A DNA stretch of 64,000 bases from Streptomyces musisoli (GCF_016741855.1 NZ_JAERRH010000002.1:868001-932000); one strand, 5' to 3'. Shown: positions 50,468 to 60,800, counted from the stretch's first letter. Notes: a model not told the origin generated them from the letters alone. Numbers and translations: made by a program.

Positions 50468-53182
50468 ATGAGCGGTCCGTCGAGCCAGCCTCCGACCGGT
50501 GTCCACGGTGATCACGTCGAGATCCACGACAACGTCATCGTCGGCGACGTCGTGGGCAAGCAGGTCATTCACCAGCATCCGCCCCGCCCTCCGGCCTCGT
50601 GGCCGCACCAAGTCGGAGTGATCCCGCCGAAGGCGGGCTTCTTCCAAGACCGTGCCGAGGCCGCCCGGCTGCGCGAGGTGCTCTCGGGCAGCGCGGCTGC
50701 GGTGCTGGTCGGGCAGGACAGTGTGCGCGGACAGGTCCTGACGGGGATGGGCGGGGTCGGCAAGACCCAGCTGGCCGCCGACTACGCCCGCGCGGCCCGG
50801 CAGGCCGGTGAAGTGGACCTTCTGATCTGGATCACCGCGAACACCTCCTCGGCAGTGGTCAGCGGATACGCGCAGGCCGCGGTCGAGGCGCTGGGTGCCG
50901 ATCCCACCGATCCGCAAGCGGCCGCACGCGCGCTCCTGGCCTGGCTCGAACCCGCGCCCCGGACCGAGCCACCATGCAGGTGGCTCATCGTGCTCGACGA
51001 CGTCTCCGACCCCGCTGATCTACACGGACTGTGGCCGCCGAGCAGCCCGCACGGCCGCACTCTGGTGACGACCCGCCGCCAGGATGCAGCCCTCACCCGC
51101 CAAGGGCGTCAACTGGTCACCATCGGCTTGTTCACGGAGGCCGAATCCCTGGACTATCTGAGGGAGGCACTGGCCGCCCACGACCGCCACGATCCCGCCG
51201 AGCAACTTGCCGCCCTGGCCGGGCAGCTGGGCCATCTGCCCCTGGCCCTGTCCCAGGCCGCCGCCTATCTGGCAGACACCGGCATCAGCGTCAGCGCCTA
51301 CCAGTCCCTTCTGGCCGACCGCGGTCTCACGCTCGCCGACGCCTCCCCCGACGCCCTCCCCGACGACCAGCCCCACACCATGGCCGCCGCCTGGGCACTT
51401 TCCATCGACCGGGCCGACACGCTGCGCCCGCACGGCCTGGCCCGCCCCTTGCTCCGCCTGGCCGCGTTCCTTGATCCCAACGGCATCCCGGAAGACGTGC
51501 TGACCAGCGGTCCGGTGCTCACCTACCTGACGGACAGCCTCCGCGCCGACACCGCCCAGGCAGCGCCGCCCGTCACCGCGGAGCAGGCCAAGCTGGCTCT
51601 GAGCGCACTGCGCCGTCTCAGCCTCGCCCACCGCACCTCTGCCGGCACCGGCTTCCCCACGGCCCGTATCCACCAGCTCATCCAGCACTCGGTCCGCGAC
51701 GCCCTCACGCCCGATGAGCACTGCGCACTCGCCCGCACCGCCGCCGACGCCCTGTGCGCCGTGTGGCCCGACCTCGAACGTGACCCCACTCTCGCCCAGA
51801 GCCTGCGCTCCAACACCACTGCCCTCACCACATGCGCCGAAAGCGCCCTGTACCTGCCGGACGTCCACACGGTGCTTTTGCGGGCCGGCCGCAGCCTGGG
51901 CGAAAGCGGCCAGGTCAACGCCGCTGTCGAATACTTCCGGCATCTCGCCGACACCGCTCACGGCCATGTGGGCCGGGACGGTCCCAAAACCCTCAACGCC
52001 CGACACAATCTGGCCCACTGGCTGGGCGAGGCGGGGGACGCGGCCGGGGCGGCCCACGCCTTTGCCGCACTGCTCCAGGACATGGTCCGGGTGTTGGGAC
52101 CGGACCACGTGGAGACCCTCATCGCCCGGAACAACGGGGCCTACTGGCAAGGGCAGGCGGGCGATGCGGCCGGGGCCGCCAACGCTTTCGCCGCACTGCT
52201 GAGGGATCGCCTGCGCGTGCTCGGAGTAACGCACCCGCACACCATGGAAACCTGTATCAACCTCGCCCACTGGCTGGGCGAGGCGGGGGACGCAGCGGGA
52301 GCGGCCGAGGCCCTCGCCGAACTGTTGCAGGTCATGTCGCCGGCGCTGGGACAAGACGACACCCGCATCCTGGCGATGTGCCGGCTCCTGGCCCACTGGC
52401 GCGGGACGGCGGGAGACGCGGCGGGGGCCGCCGCCGCGTACCCCGAGCTGGTGGAGCGCCTGGCACGCGTGTTGGGACCGGACCACCCGGACACCCTCAC
52501 CGTCCGTTCGCAAAGGGCCTACTGGCGGGAGAAGGCCGGGGATGCGGCAGGGGCCGCTGCCGAGTTCGCAGAGCTGCTGGACGACATGGTGCGAGTGCTG
52601 GGACCGGACCACCCGAACAGCCTGGAGACGCGGAACCTCCTCGCGCACGTGCGAGGGCAGGCCGGCAACGCGGCTGAAGCCGCCGCCGCTTACCCCGAGC
52701 TACTCGACGACATGTACCGAGTGCTGGGACGGGACGCCCCGAGCACCCTCGCCGCCCGCAGTAATTTCGCCGACTGGACCGGCCAGAGCGGAGATGCGCG
52801 GGGGGCGGCCGACGCCTTCGCCGAATTACTCAGGGACATGACACGGGTCATGGGTGCGCATCATCCGAGCACACTCGTCGCCCGCGGCAACCTGGCCTAC
52901 TACCGCAGGCAGGCGGGCGACGTCGACGAAGCGGTCACGGAGTACGGCGCCCTGCTGAAGGACATGCTGCATGTGCTGGGCGCAGCCCACCCGCACACCG
53001 TCTCCACGCTCGTCAGCCTCCTCGATTGCCGCCTGGAAAAAGCTGCGACGAGCGGAGAAGCCGCCACGCCCTCCGACTTGTTGCAGGAAATGACACAGCT
53101 GTTGGGACCGGAGCATCTACGCGCCATGGCGACCAGCAGGTACTTCAGGGACTGGGCGCGCGACATGTCCGGTGGCACGTGA
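50468..53182 (+). CDS. NB-ARC-TPR STAND protein
   Basis: A 904-residue signal-transduction ATPase. The N-terminus has the peptide HGDHVEIHDNVIVGDVVGKQ, a short beta-repeat leader also seen in other actinomycete STAND proteins. The NB-ARC domain has a P-loop GMGGVGKTQL near residue 94, Walker B WLIVLDDV near 172, and HLPLALSQAAAYL. The C-terminal half carries about nine TPR units of roughly 43 residues with the consensus AGDAAGAA.AFAALL.DM.RVLG followed by HP.TL..R.NLA. No helix-turn-helix is visible. ATG 50468 has AAGGTG about 6 bases upstream. It may be a signal sensor or a defence-type protein; effectors are not seen in it. Confidence 0.9.
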   Translation: MSGPSSQPPTGVHGDHVEIHDNVIVGDVVGKQVIHQHPPRPPASWPHQVGVIPPKAGFFQDRAEAARLREVLSGSAAAVLVGQDSVRGQVLTGMGGVGKTQLAADYARAARQAGEVDLLIWITANTSSAVVSGYAQAAVEALGADPTDPQAAARALLAWLEPAPRTEPPCRWLIVLDDVSDPADLHGLWPPSSPHGRTLVTTRRQDAALTRQGRQLVTIGLFTEAESLDYLREALAAHDRHDPAEQLAALAGQLGHLPLALSQAAAYLADTGISVSAYQSLLADRGLTLADASPDALPDDQPHTMAAAWALSIDRADTLRPHGLARPLLRLAAFLDPNGIPEDVLTSGPVLTYLTDSLRADTAQAAPPVTAEQAKLALSALRRLSLAHRTSAGTGFPTARIHQLIQHSVRDALTPDEHCALARTAADALCAVWPDLERDPTLAQSLRSNTTALTTCAESALYLPDVHTVLLRAGRSLGESGQVNAAVEYFRHLADTAHGHVGRDGPKTLNARHNLAHWLGEAGDAAGAAHAFAALLQDMVRVLGPDHVETLIARNNGAYWQGQAGDAAGAANAFAALLRDRLRVLGVTHPHTMETCINLAHWLGEAGDAAGAAEALAELLQVMSPALGQDDTRILAMCRLLAHWRGTAGDAAGAAAAYPELVERLARVLGPDHPDTLTVRSQRAYWREKAGDAAGAAAEFAELLDDMVRVLGPDHPNSLETRNLLAHVRGQAGNAAEAAAAYPELLDDMYRVLGRDAPSTLAARSNFADWTGQSGDARGAADAFAELLRDMTRVMGAHHPSTLVARGNLAYYRRQAGDVDEAVTEYGALLKDMLHVLGAAHPHTVSTLVSLLDCRLEKAATSGEAATPSDLLQEMTQLLGPEHLRAMATSRYFRDWARDMSGGT

Positions 53183-53234
53183 TCCTGACGACGCGGAGCA
53201 CTCGTGTACACGCGGCGATGATGGTGTCGACGGC

Positions 53235-54890
53235 CTACTCGGCGTCGCGGGTGGTGGCCTCGGGTCCAGTCGGTTCCGCAGTTCGCGTGCCGGTGCTCTC
53301 GCTCTTCTTGTCCGCCTCGATGGGGGCGTGGTGCCGCCGTCGAAGCTCATCGCGTTCAGTGTCCGGGATCGTCATCGACTCGGCGAGCACGGCGGCGAGC
53401 GCGTCGACTTGAGTGCTGTCGATGTCCGCGTGGAAGAGCCACCGGACGTTCTCGTCGCGCGTGATCAGGTCGATCGCCAAGCGCGCGCTTCTGTCCTGTG
53501 TGGTCGCTGCTCGGACGTAGCGCACCCGGTCGACCGGGATGTCCTGACGGATCTCGCCCTGCTCGAGGAACGCGTTCGTCTTGGCCGTGAGGATGCGGCG
53601 ATCCGTGACGGCGACCAGTGTCTTCGCCGCGGCCTTGTCCCTCGCTGCCGCCAACTTCTCCTTCGCACCGGTGAAGATCGCGGAAATCGGACCGAGGGCG
53701 TCGAGCTGGTCGGGGAAGCCGAGGACACGCAGGGCCTCACCGTCCTCCAGGAACCACCGCAGGATGCGGAGGTACGGCTCGAGGACCAGCGATCCGGGTG
53801 CGCAGACGATGCCCGGAGCCACGAGCGGAGAGGCCGGCGGACGGAGGGCGTCGGAAAGAGGCTCGATCGCCTCCAGAAGACGGGTGGAGGTCTGGCGGGC
53901 TTCCTTCGAGTCCCGCCGCTTTCCGGGCAGTTGCAGTGTGTCGCGTCCGGGAAGCTCGGCGAGGATGCGCAGCTCCCGGGTCAGCGAGGCGACGAGCCTC
54001 GTCGCCTCGGCGAGGGCGGAGTCGAGTTCCGTGCGAGTGTCGCGCGCGATGACGTCGACGAGTCGTGCCTCGTCAGCGTCCTCGCGTCCGGTGGCCCTCG
54101 CCTTCGCGGCCCGGAGCGCCTGATACCCGGTCCATGCCTTGAGGGAGGACAGGAGGGCGTTGGCGTCGAAGACGATCGCCTCGGCGTTCGCCTGAAGATA
54201 CTCACGGAGGCGACGTGCATCGGGCTGATCGATGTGCCCGACGTGGCCGTGGACGTTCCGTCGGTAGGGTTCGAGCTGCTTGCGCAGCGCCGCTTCACTG
54301 CCCGCGACGTTGTCCCACAGGGAGGCGGGGACCGATTCGACCTTTCGCGCCTGGTCGACCGCACGGTCGATGGTGGCGACGAGCCCGGTCAGTTCCGCCC
54401 ACTGCTCGTTGCGGATGGTGGTGAGTACCTGGCTCGTCAGCGCGATGTTGGTCCTGACGAGGCCCGTGATCTCGGTCAGCTGCATCTGGAGGGCGACCAT
54501 GGCCAGCGCCGGCCCCACCGTGGCCGCGTTCTGCGCGGTGTTCACCGAAGCCACGGGGATGAGGCGGGCCTGATGGACTATTTTGCCGTTGAGGAACACC
54601 GCTCCGAGGTTCGCGCCGTCCTTGACGGCGAGCGTTCCGCCGGCTTTCAGCACGGCCTGTGTCGCGCTGCTGAACCTGTAGAGCCCCTGCGCGCCGGCGA
54701 ACGCGTTTCCGAGGTGGCCGGCCACGGTCGCCGTGCTCGCGACCGAGGCGAGGACTGTGGAGATCTGCTTGCGGTCGGCGGCCGGTACAAGCCCGAAGTC
54801 GAGCAGACCGGGCTTGAGTTCCGGCCCCGCGAGGGCACGCAGCGGCGAGACGTCGTCGGCGCCCACTGCCCGAAGTGTACGGCTCGACAC
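53235..54890 (-). CDS. Coiled-coil protein with C-terminal bacterial PH domain
   Basis: A 551-residue protein without recognised enzymatic motifs. The N-terminal part has a hydrophobic stretch (NAATVGPALAMVALQMQLTE) and helices (LTGLVATIDRAVDQARKVES); the middle is coiled-coil-like (ARDTRTELDSALAEATRLVA). The C-terminal region, TLVAVTDRRILTAKTNAFLE then DIPVDRVRYVRAATTQDRSA and WLFHADIDSTQVDAL, is a YokE-like PH domain. The last 30 residues are charged and low-complexity. GTG 54890 is the start in a region without a strong ribosome site; a later GTG at about 54863 is possible. It is convergent with the STAND gene. Confidence 0.72.
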   Translation of the reverse strand: MSSRTLRAVGADDVSPLRALAGPELKPGLLDFGLVPAADRKQISTVLASVASTATVAGHLGNAFAGAQGLYRFSSATQAVLKAGGTLAVKDGANLGAVFLNGKIVHQARLIPVASVNTAQNAATVGPALAMVALQMQLTEITGLVRTNIALTSQVLTTIRNEQWAELTGLVATIDRAVDQARKVESVPASLWDNVAGSEAALRKQLEPYRRNVHGHVGHIDQPDARRLREYLQANAEAIVFDANALLSSLKAWTGYQALRAAKARATGREDADEARLVDVIARDTRTELDSALAEATRLVASLTRELRILAELPGRDTLQLPGKRRDSKEARQTSTRLLEAIEPLSDALRPPASPLVAPGIVCAPGSLVLEPYLRILRWFLEDGEALRVLGFPDQLDALGPISAIFTGAKEKLAAARDKAAAKTLVAVTDRRILTAKTNAFLEQGEIRQDIPVDRVRYVRAATTQDRSARLAIDLITRDENVRWLFHADIDSTQVDALAAVLAESMTIPDTERDELRRRHHAPIEADKKSESTGTRTAEPTGPEATTRDAE

Positions 54891-54947
54891 CCTGCGGGCA
54901 CGCGCTCATGCGGGAGTTGAGTGCGATGCCCTGCGGGTGCGGCGCGG

Positions 54948-55940
54948 TTACCAGGCGTAGGCCTCGGGGGCGGGCTTGGCCCCATTCGGTGCCGGCGCCG
55001 GGAACAGCCGGTCCAGTTCGGCCAAGGTGCCGTCGTCCAGCGTCAACTGGAGCGCGCGCAACGAGCCCTCGAGGTGCCCGACGGTGCGCGGACCGATGAT
55101 CGGCCCCGTCACACCGTTCTGCGCCAGCAGCCACGCCAGCCCGACGTGGGCCGGCTCTTCCCCGATTCCGGCGCACAGCTTCTCGTACGCCGCGATGGTC
55201 TCCAGGTGGTGGCCCAGCGCGACGGCGGCGCGCCCCGAGCCGCCCCGCGGTGATCCGCCCTGTTTCTGCTTGCGCAGGACGCCGGCGAGGACGCCGCCGT
55301 TCAGCGGTCCCCACGGGATCAGGCCGAGGCCGTAGGCGCGGGCCGCGGGCAGGACCTCCAGCTCGGCCCAACGGGTCATCAGGTTGTACCTCGACTGCTC
55401 GCTCACCAGCCCGAGGAAGTGACGGGACCGTGCGGCCTCCTGCGCCTGCGCGATGTGCCAGCCGGCGAAATTGGACGAGCCGAAGTACAGGACCTTGCCC
55501 TGCTGACGCAGCACGCTGAACGCCTCCCAGACCTCCTCCCAGGGTGTGTTCCGGTCGATGTGGTGCATCTGGTAGAGGTCGATGTAGTCGGTGCGCAGCC
55601 GTTTGAGCGACGCTTCGCACGCGCGCCGGATGTGCAGTGCGGACAGGAACGACTCGTTGGGGCCGTCCCCCGTCGGCAGATAGGCCTTGGTGGCCAGCAC
55701 CGTCTTGTCGCGGCGCCGGCCGCCGGTGGCGAACCACCGTCCGATGATCTCCTCGGTGACGCCGTCTCCCGGCGTGACGCCGTAGACGTTCGCCGTGTCG
55801 AAGAAGTTGATGCCGTGCTGGTGGGCCCGGTCCATGATGGCGTGACTGTCGGCTTCCGACGTCTGCGGCCCGAAGTTCATGGTCCCCAGGACCAGCCGGG
55901 ACACCGAGAGGCCGCTGCGGCCGAGGTGGGTGTACTCCAT
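54948..55940 (-). CDS. Aldo/keto reductase
   Basis: A 330-residue AKR. Family motifs: LGTMNFGPQTSEADSHAIMD (with the first catalytic Asp near FFDTANVYG), Tyr of NVYG, Lys in TVLATKAYLP, HHIDRNTPWEEV, and the NADPH-binding C-terminus (IIGPRTVGHLEGSLRAL). The most likely reaction is NADPH-dependent reduction of a carbonyl. ATG 55940 has GAAGGG 9 bases upstream. It follows the oxidoreductase stop by 13 bp, so both form one operon under the TetR gene at 57196. Confidence 0.93.
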   Translation of the reverse strand: MEYTHLGRSGLSVSRLVLGTMNFGPQTSEADSHAIMDRAHQHGINFFDTANVYGVTPGDGVTEEIIGRWFATGGRRRDKTVLATKAYLPTGDGPNESFLSALHIRRACEASLKRLRTDYIDLYQMHHIDRNTPWEEVWEAFSVLRQQGKVLYFGSSNFAGWHIAQAQEAARSRHFLGLVSEQSRYNLMTRWAELEVLPAARAYGLGLIPWGPLNGGVLAGVLRKQKQGGSPRGGSGRAAVALGHHLETIAAYEKLCAGIGEEPAHVGLAWLLAQNGVTGPIIGPRTVGHLEGSLRALQLTLDDGTLAELDRLFPAPAPNGAKPAPEAYAW

Positions 55941-55953
55941 GCGCGTCAACCCT

Positions 55954-57048
55954 TCAGGCGGTGGGACCGAGCTGCTCGATGAACCGGCCGGTGAACAGGT
56001 CCGCGCCCTTGTACTCGGAGACCATCGACCGGGGAGCGACGAACGGGCCGTCGGGGGAGGGCAGTTGCCCGACGCCCCCGGTCGATCCGAGCGGCAGGAG
56101 CACCATGGGGTAGGGCAGGGGCCGGTAGGTCGCCGTGGGGCGCTCACCGTTGAGCTGGGCGGTGATGTTCTTGACGACCACTTCGGCGTGCTGCATCGCG
56201 TAGCCGGCCATCTTGGCCTCCGCGACGTCGGTGATGTCGCCGACCGCGTACACGTGGGCGTGGCCCTTGACGTTGAGGAGGTCGGTGACCGGGACGCGGC
56301 CGCGCGGGTCGAGGCCGGTGAGCCTGCTGTCGGCGAGGTAACCGCTGTTGACGGTCGTCCCGTGGGCGCGGAACCAGATGTCGGCGGTGATCCTCTCACC
56401 GCCGCTGGTGGCCACGGTGAACACGCCGGCCAGGCCGGGGCCGGTGTGCGGCGGCGCCTGTAGATCGGCCCCGAGATGCAATTCGATGCCCAGGGCGTCG
56501 AGCTGGCCGCGCAGGTCCTCGACCATGGCCGGCTGGAATCCGGGGAGCAGTTCCCCGGCCGGGTCGACGACGGCCACGTGTTTGCCGGGCCAGGCCTCCT
56601 TGATCTCCCCGGCGAGTTCCAGGCCGACCGGGCCGGCGCCGAGGATGAGCACCCGGGTGGCCCGGCGCAGTTCCTTGTGCGTCCGGCGGAGATCGTCCAG
56701 GGCCTCGGCGACGGAGTCGGACGTCGGCTTGGCCGGGTAGGCGTAGCCGGATCCGGTGGCGAGGACCACGTAGTCCGCTGCCACGTGTTCGCCCGAGGCC
56801 AGGGTGACACCGTGAGGGTCCACCGAGACCGCGCGGTCCCGGATCACCCTGCCCCGGCCGATGAGGGTGGCGAACGGAAAGAACATGTTGTTCGCCCACT
56901 CTGGTCGGGTCAGTGCCCTGAGTGAGGCCGCCGCGTTCACGAACGCCTCCCGTGGGTCGATGAGGACGACGTCCGCCTTCGATTCCAGTGCCTTGGCGAC
57001 CGTGGCGCCCCCGTAGCCACCCCCGACGACCGCGACTGTACGACGCAT
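55954..57048 (-). CDS. FAD-dependent pyridine-nucleotide-disulfide-type oxidoreductase (NDH-2/AIF-like)
   Basis: A 364-residue flavoprotein with two dinucleotide folds: the FAD motif VAVVGGGYGGATVAKALE at the N-terminus and the NAD(P) motif VLILGAGPVGLELAGEIKE near residue 137, and the late FAD motif VYAVGDITDVAEAKMAGYAM. No redox-active CxxxxC is visible, so it is like NADH dehydrogenase-II/AIF-type reductases. It could reduce a quinone or dye. ATG 57048 has GAGGGGG upstream. The promoter and operator lie at 57107-57163, and TetR is the divergent gene. Confidence 0.9.
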   Translation of the reverse strand: MRRTVAVVGGGYGGATVAKALESKADVVLIDPREAFVNAAASLRALTRPEWANNMFFPFATLIGRGRVIRDRAVSVDPHGVTLASGEHVAADYVVLATGSGYAYPAKPTSDSVAEALDDLRRTHKELRRATRVLILGAGPVGLELAGEIKEAWPGKHVAVVDPAGELLPGFQPAMVEDLRGQLDALGIELHLGADLQAPPHTGPGLAGVFTVATSGGERITADIWFRAHGTTVNSGYLADSRLTGLDPRGRVPVTDLLNVKGHAHVYAVGDITDVAEAKMAGYAMQHAEVVVKNITAQLNGERPTATYRPLPYPMVLLPLGSTGGVGQLPSPDGPFVAPRSMVSEYKGADLFTGRFIEQLGPTA

Positions 57049-57106
57049 GTTTCCCCCTCTGAGCGAACGTTCCGGCGGCTCCGGAACGAGTCCGCCGGCC
57101 AGGAGT

Positions 57107-57126
57107 GAAACGTAACGTTACGTTTC
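57107..57126. promoter_or_regulatory. 20-bp perfect palindrome, TetR operator 1
   Basis: GAAACGTAACGTTACGTTTC is identical on both strands. It lies immediately downstream of the -10 box of the oxidoreductase promoter, so a bound TetR dimer would block the start of transcription. Confidence 0.82.
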
Positions 57127-57134
57127 GAATCTGG

Positions 57135-57163
57135 ACCGTACAGCTCGCGATGGGTGCTGTCAA
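57135..57163 (-). promoter_or_regulatory. Promoter of the oxidoreductase-AKR operon
   Basis: On the minus strand a perfect -35 TTGACA (57163-57158) and TACGGT (57140-57135) are 17 bp apart. Operator 1 sits just after it. Confidence 0.65.
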
Positions 57164-57168
57164 AACTG

Positions 57169-57189
57169 AACGTTACGTTTCGCTAGACT
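57169..57189 (+). promoter_or_regulatory. TetR operator 2 and -10 box of the TetR gene
   Basis: AACGTTACGTTTC (57169-57181) repeats the right part of operator 1, with GAACGTTACGTTTC beginning one base earlier. It overlaps the region before TAGACT (57184-57189), which is 6 bp before GTG 57196, so the TetR transcript is probably leaderless and autorepressed. Confidence 0.6.
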
Positions 57190-57195
57190 GGCCGG

Positions 57196-57798
57196 GTGAC
57201 CGCCACGAACACCGGCCGGGGGCCCCGCTCCCGGGACGCGATCCTCCAAGCCGCCAGCGACCTCTGCGGCGAACTGGGCTATGCCGCCGTGACCATGGAG
57301 GCCATCGCCACCCGGGCCCGCGTGGGCAAGCCGACGTTGTACCGCTGGTGGCCTTCCAAGGGGGCGGTCTTCCTCGACGTGGTCCTCGACAGGATCGTCG
57401 AGCCCGCCATCGAGCTTCCCGACACCGGAGACATGGCCCGCGACTTGCGCACATGGATCCGCGGCTTCGCCGATCTGTTCACCGACCCGCACGCGCGGCA
57501 GCTCCTCGTCGGACTGCTGGGCGCCGCCCAGACCGACACCGAACTCGCCACCATGCTCCGGGAGAAGGTGCAGCGGCCGCTCCAGGCCGGCAACCGGCAG
57601 CGGATCGCCGCCGCCCAGGCGGCTGGTGAACTGCCCGCCATGGACCCGGTCCTGCTCGAGGAACTCCTCATCTCGCCGCCTTGGTACCGGCTTCTGGTCT
57701 CCGGGGAGCCCGTCACACGGGAGTACGCCGACGAACTCGTCGACGCGGTCCTCAGCATCCGGCTGGAAAGGCCCTCGGCAAAACAGCCGCCCCGGTAG
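57196..57798 (+). CDS. TetR-family repressor
   Basis: A 200-residue regulator. The N-terminal HTH is RSRDAILQAASDLCGELGYA, then MEAIATRARVGKPTLYRWWP; the ligand domain follows from about residue 80 (LPDTGDMARDLRTWIRGFAD) with a C-terminal helix bundle (LLISPPWYRLLVSGEPVTRE) of the TetR_C_11-like type. GTG 57196 is preceded by no ribosome site but by TAGACT, so it is probably leaderless. Palindromes at 57107 and 57168 fit autorepression and repression of the divergent flavoprotein-AKR operon. The inducer could be the operon's substrate. Confidence 0.92.
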   Translation: MTATNTGRGPRSRDAILQAASDLCGELGYAAVTMEAIATRARVGKPTLYRWWPSKGAVFLDVVLDRIVEPAIELPDTGDMARDLRTWIRGFADLFTDPHARQLLVGLLGAAQTDTELATMLREKVQRPLQAGNRQRIAAAQAAGELPAMDPVLLEELLISPPWYRLLVSGEPVTREYADELVDAVLSIRLERPSAKQPPR

Positions 57799-57812
57799 CC
57801 CCTGACAAAACA

Positions 57813-57850
57813 CGTAGGGCGGGCCCGGGACACGGCCCGCCCGCCCTACG
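57813..57850. terminator. Convergent hairpin terminator
   Basis: CGTAGGGCGGGC (57813-57824) and GCCCGCCCTACG (57839-57850) form a perfect 12-bp stem with a 14-nt loop between the TetR stop and the GH87 stop. Confidence 0.85.
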
Positions 57851-57859
57851 AGGCTGCAC

Positions 57860-60800
57860 CTACTCGATGTTGATCTTGAATGTGCTGGTCTTGTTCCGGA
57901 TGTCCTCGGCGTTGCCGCTCATCCGCAGGTTGCGGAACGTGGCTTCACCCACCGCCGGGCCCTGGCCGGGTTCCGGCAGTTCGTTGGCCCAGATGCCGAA
58001 ACCGGACTTGGCGTCGAAGGCGTCTCCGCTCTTCTTGGAGCCGGTGATGGAGATGTCGGTGAAGATCGTGTCCTTCACCGGGAACTGCGGCTGTCCGCCG
58101 ACGTAGTTGGTCTGGAACATCACGCCTCCGTAGGTGGAGTCGTCGATGTCGACGTCGTTGACCCGGATGCCCTGGAAGACCTTGGAGGCGGAGAAGGCCC
58201 AGATGGCGGGGAAGACCTGCGAGCCCCAGAAGTGGCCGCCCGTCCGTTCCAGGGAGACGTTCTCGATCGTCGTGGGATCGGTCCCGAAGCCGTTCATCGG
58301 GTAGCCGAAGTCCAGCGACGAGATCGTGATCCCGGAGTACACCAGGGTGTCGGCGACGCGTATGTTGCGGAAGGTGTTGTCGTAGCCGCCGTAGACGGCG
58401 ATACCGGCCGCGCGCCATGTGAGTGTCGACGTCAGGTTCTCGTAGAGGTTGTTCTTCTCGTCGGCGCCGCCCGCGTCGATGGCCGAGAAGAGGGCGAAGC
58501 TGTCGTCTCCCGTCGCCCGGGCGTCGTTGTTGACGACGTGGTTGTCCGTGGAGCCGTTGGTCATGTTGATGCCGTCGGCGAACGTGTCCCGGATGCGGGA
58601 GTCGCTGATGGTCATGTGGTCGGTGTTGGCGCCCCAGTAGAGGCACACCATGTGCTCGGCCCAGACGTTGTCGATGGTGATGTCCGAGACGTTGGAGAAG
58701 TCGAACACCTTGCCCGGACCGTCGATCCGCGAGGTGTAGTTGCCGAAGTAGGCGAACCCGGCGAACGTGGAGCCCTTGGCGCCGGCATCGGCCCGGAAGC
58801 CGATATCGGTGTTCTCCTGCGAGGACGGTGCGTGGAAGCGGGTGAACCACGGCCCGGCGCCGATGACCTTCACCGCCTTGCCGTAGACCTGGAACTTGCC
58901 GGAGGTCTCGTAGTCACCGGCTGGCAGGTAGACGCCGATCAGCTTGCCCGTCGTGTCCATCCGGACCTTGTCGAGGGCGTTCTGCACGTCCTGGTGCGAG
59001 TAGCCCGCCGGAACCGCGTAGGCGGCCGGGTCCGGGTTCGGGGCGGCCGTCGCCTGCTCGGTGTTGACGAAGTCGATGGCGTAGCTGGAGGTGTTGGCCG
59101 CGTCCTTCTGGAGCCGGATCTTCGAACCGGCCGGAACCGTCTTGCCCAGCAGCAGGTTCGCCTCGTCGTAGATGTGCCGCGGCGCGCCGGAGCCGGGAGA
59201 GTTGCCGGGCGAGGTCTCGTTGCCGTAGAGCCAGGCGTACTTCGAGGTGAGGTCGATCGCCTTGAGGAACTGGCCGTCCACGTAGACGTCGAGCGTCGTG
59301 GTGGTGCCGTCCGGGATCGAGAAGCGGGTGACGAGCGTGTTGGTCGCCGCCCGGGTGGTCCACTCGACGTACTGGCCGGTTCCCGTGAGGGTCACGGCCT
59401 TGCGGCCGCTCGCCTCGCCGGCGAGGTCGCCGACGGTCCGGTTCGGGCCGACGATCTTGGCGCCGCCGCCGAGTGTGCCGTCCTCGGCCTCGTACATGTC
59501 GTACGGCATGTCCGCTCCGCGGCCGACGAACAGCGGTTGTGTGCTGGTGTTGTTGGCCCGCTTGGCCGGCAGCTCGTCGGCGTCGTCGGCGATGACCGTC
59601 CTGACGGTGTACTTGCCGTTGCCGGCCGTCCAGGAACCGAGTGCGACGGGTGCGGTCGTCCGGCCTGCCGCGATGGTGCCGTCGTAGGACCCGGTGAGGG
59701 TCTTCACGGTGGCGCCCTTGGCGTCCTGGATCGCGAGGGTCACGTTGTGGGCGCCGGAAGCCGAGTCCGCCGTGCCCTGGTTCTTGATCGCGACGGAGAA
59801 CTTGACCTCGTCACCGGCCGAGGCGCTGGAAGGGGTCCAGGAGACCGGCGCGGCGAGCAGGTCGGAGCTGGACACGGGCTTGACGACGAGGGCGTCGGCA
59901 CGGGTGAAGGCGTTGTTCGCCTCGTCCTGTTCGATGACCTTGTGGGACGGGTCCACCTCGGCGCCGAGGGAGTAGCTGCCCGCGTCCCGGGTGCCTATGC
60001 TCGCCGTGACCGTCCTCGACTCGCCGGCCGCGAGGGCCGGGACGTCCGCGGTGGCGGCCTTCGTGCCGCCGAGCGTGAAGTTCAGGTCGGTGGCCTTCGC
60101 CGCTTTGCTGCCGCTGTTCGTGACGGTGGCCGTGAGGCTGACGGCGTCCGACTCGACCGGTGCGGCGGGCGTGCTGGTGATGCCGGTGACCTGGAGGTCG
60201 GGGTTGGCGGACGGCGTCCCGATCACGTGGAACTCGGCGACCTGTGCCCCGGGTGCGCCGGTGTTCTTGGTGAACTTGAGCTGGATGTCGGCGGCGGAAC
60301 CGGAGACCGGGATGGTCACCGAGTTGCCGGTGCCGGGGGAGAAGGTGTAGTCCTTCGCCGCCGCGAGGGTCGTGAAGGACGTCGCGTCCTGGTCGCGGCC
60401 GAGTACCTGGATGTTCTGGGTGCGCGTGGACCAGGCGGCGTCCGGGTTCAGCTCGACGACGATCTGGCCGAGGTCGGCGTTGGCGCCCAGCCTGGTGGTG
60501 AGGGTGGCCGGGTAGGCACCGCCCGCGCTTTCCCAGTAGGTGCTGGTGAGACCGTCGTTGGCGTTGGCGGCGACGTAGTTGTAGACGTCCGAGGAGGCCT
60601 CGATGGGCTTGCCCTGGGCGAGGTCGGAGCCCGACGTCCCGGGCCGGGTGACGCTGTTGCTCGGCGCCGATGTGTTGCCGGCCGCGTCCTTGGCCTTCAC
60701 GTAGTAGGTGACGGTGGAGGTCGCCGGCGGGTTGTCGGTGTACGTCGTGACGTCCCCCGCGACGGACTTCACGAGCCGGCCGTCGGCGTAGACGTCGTAG

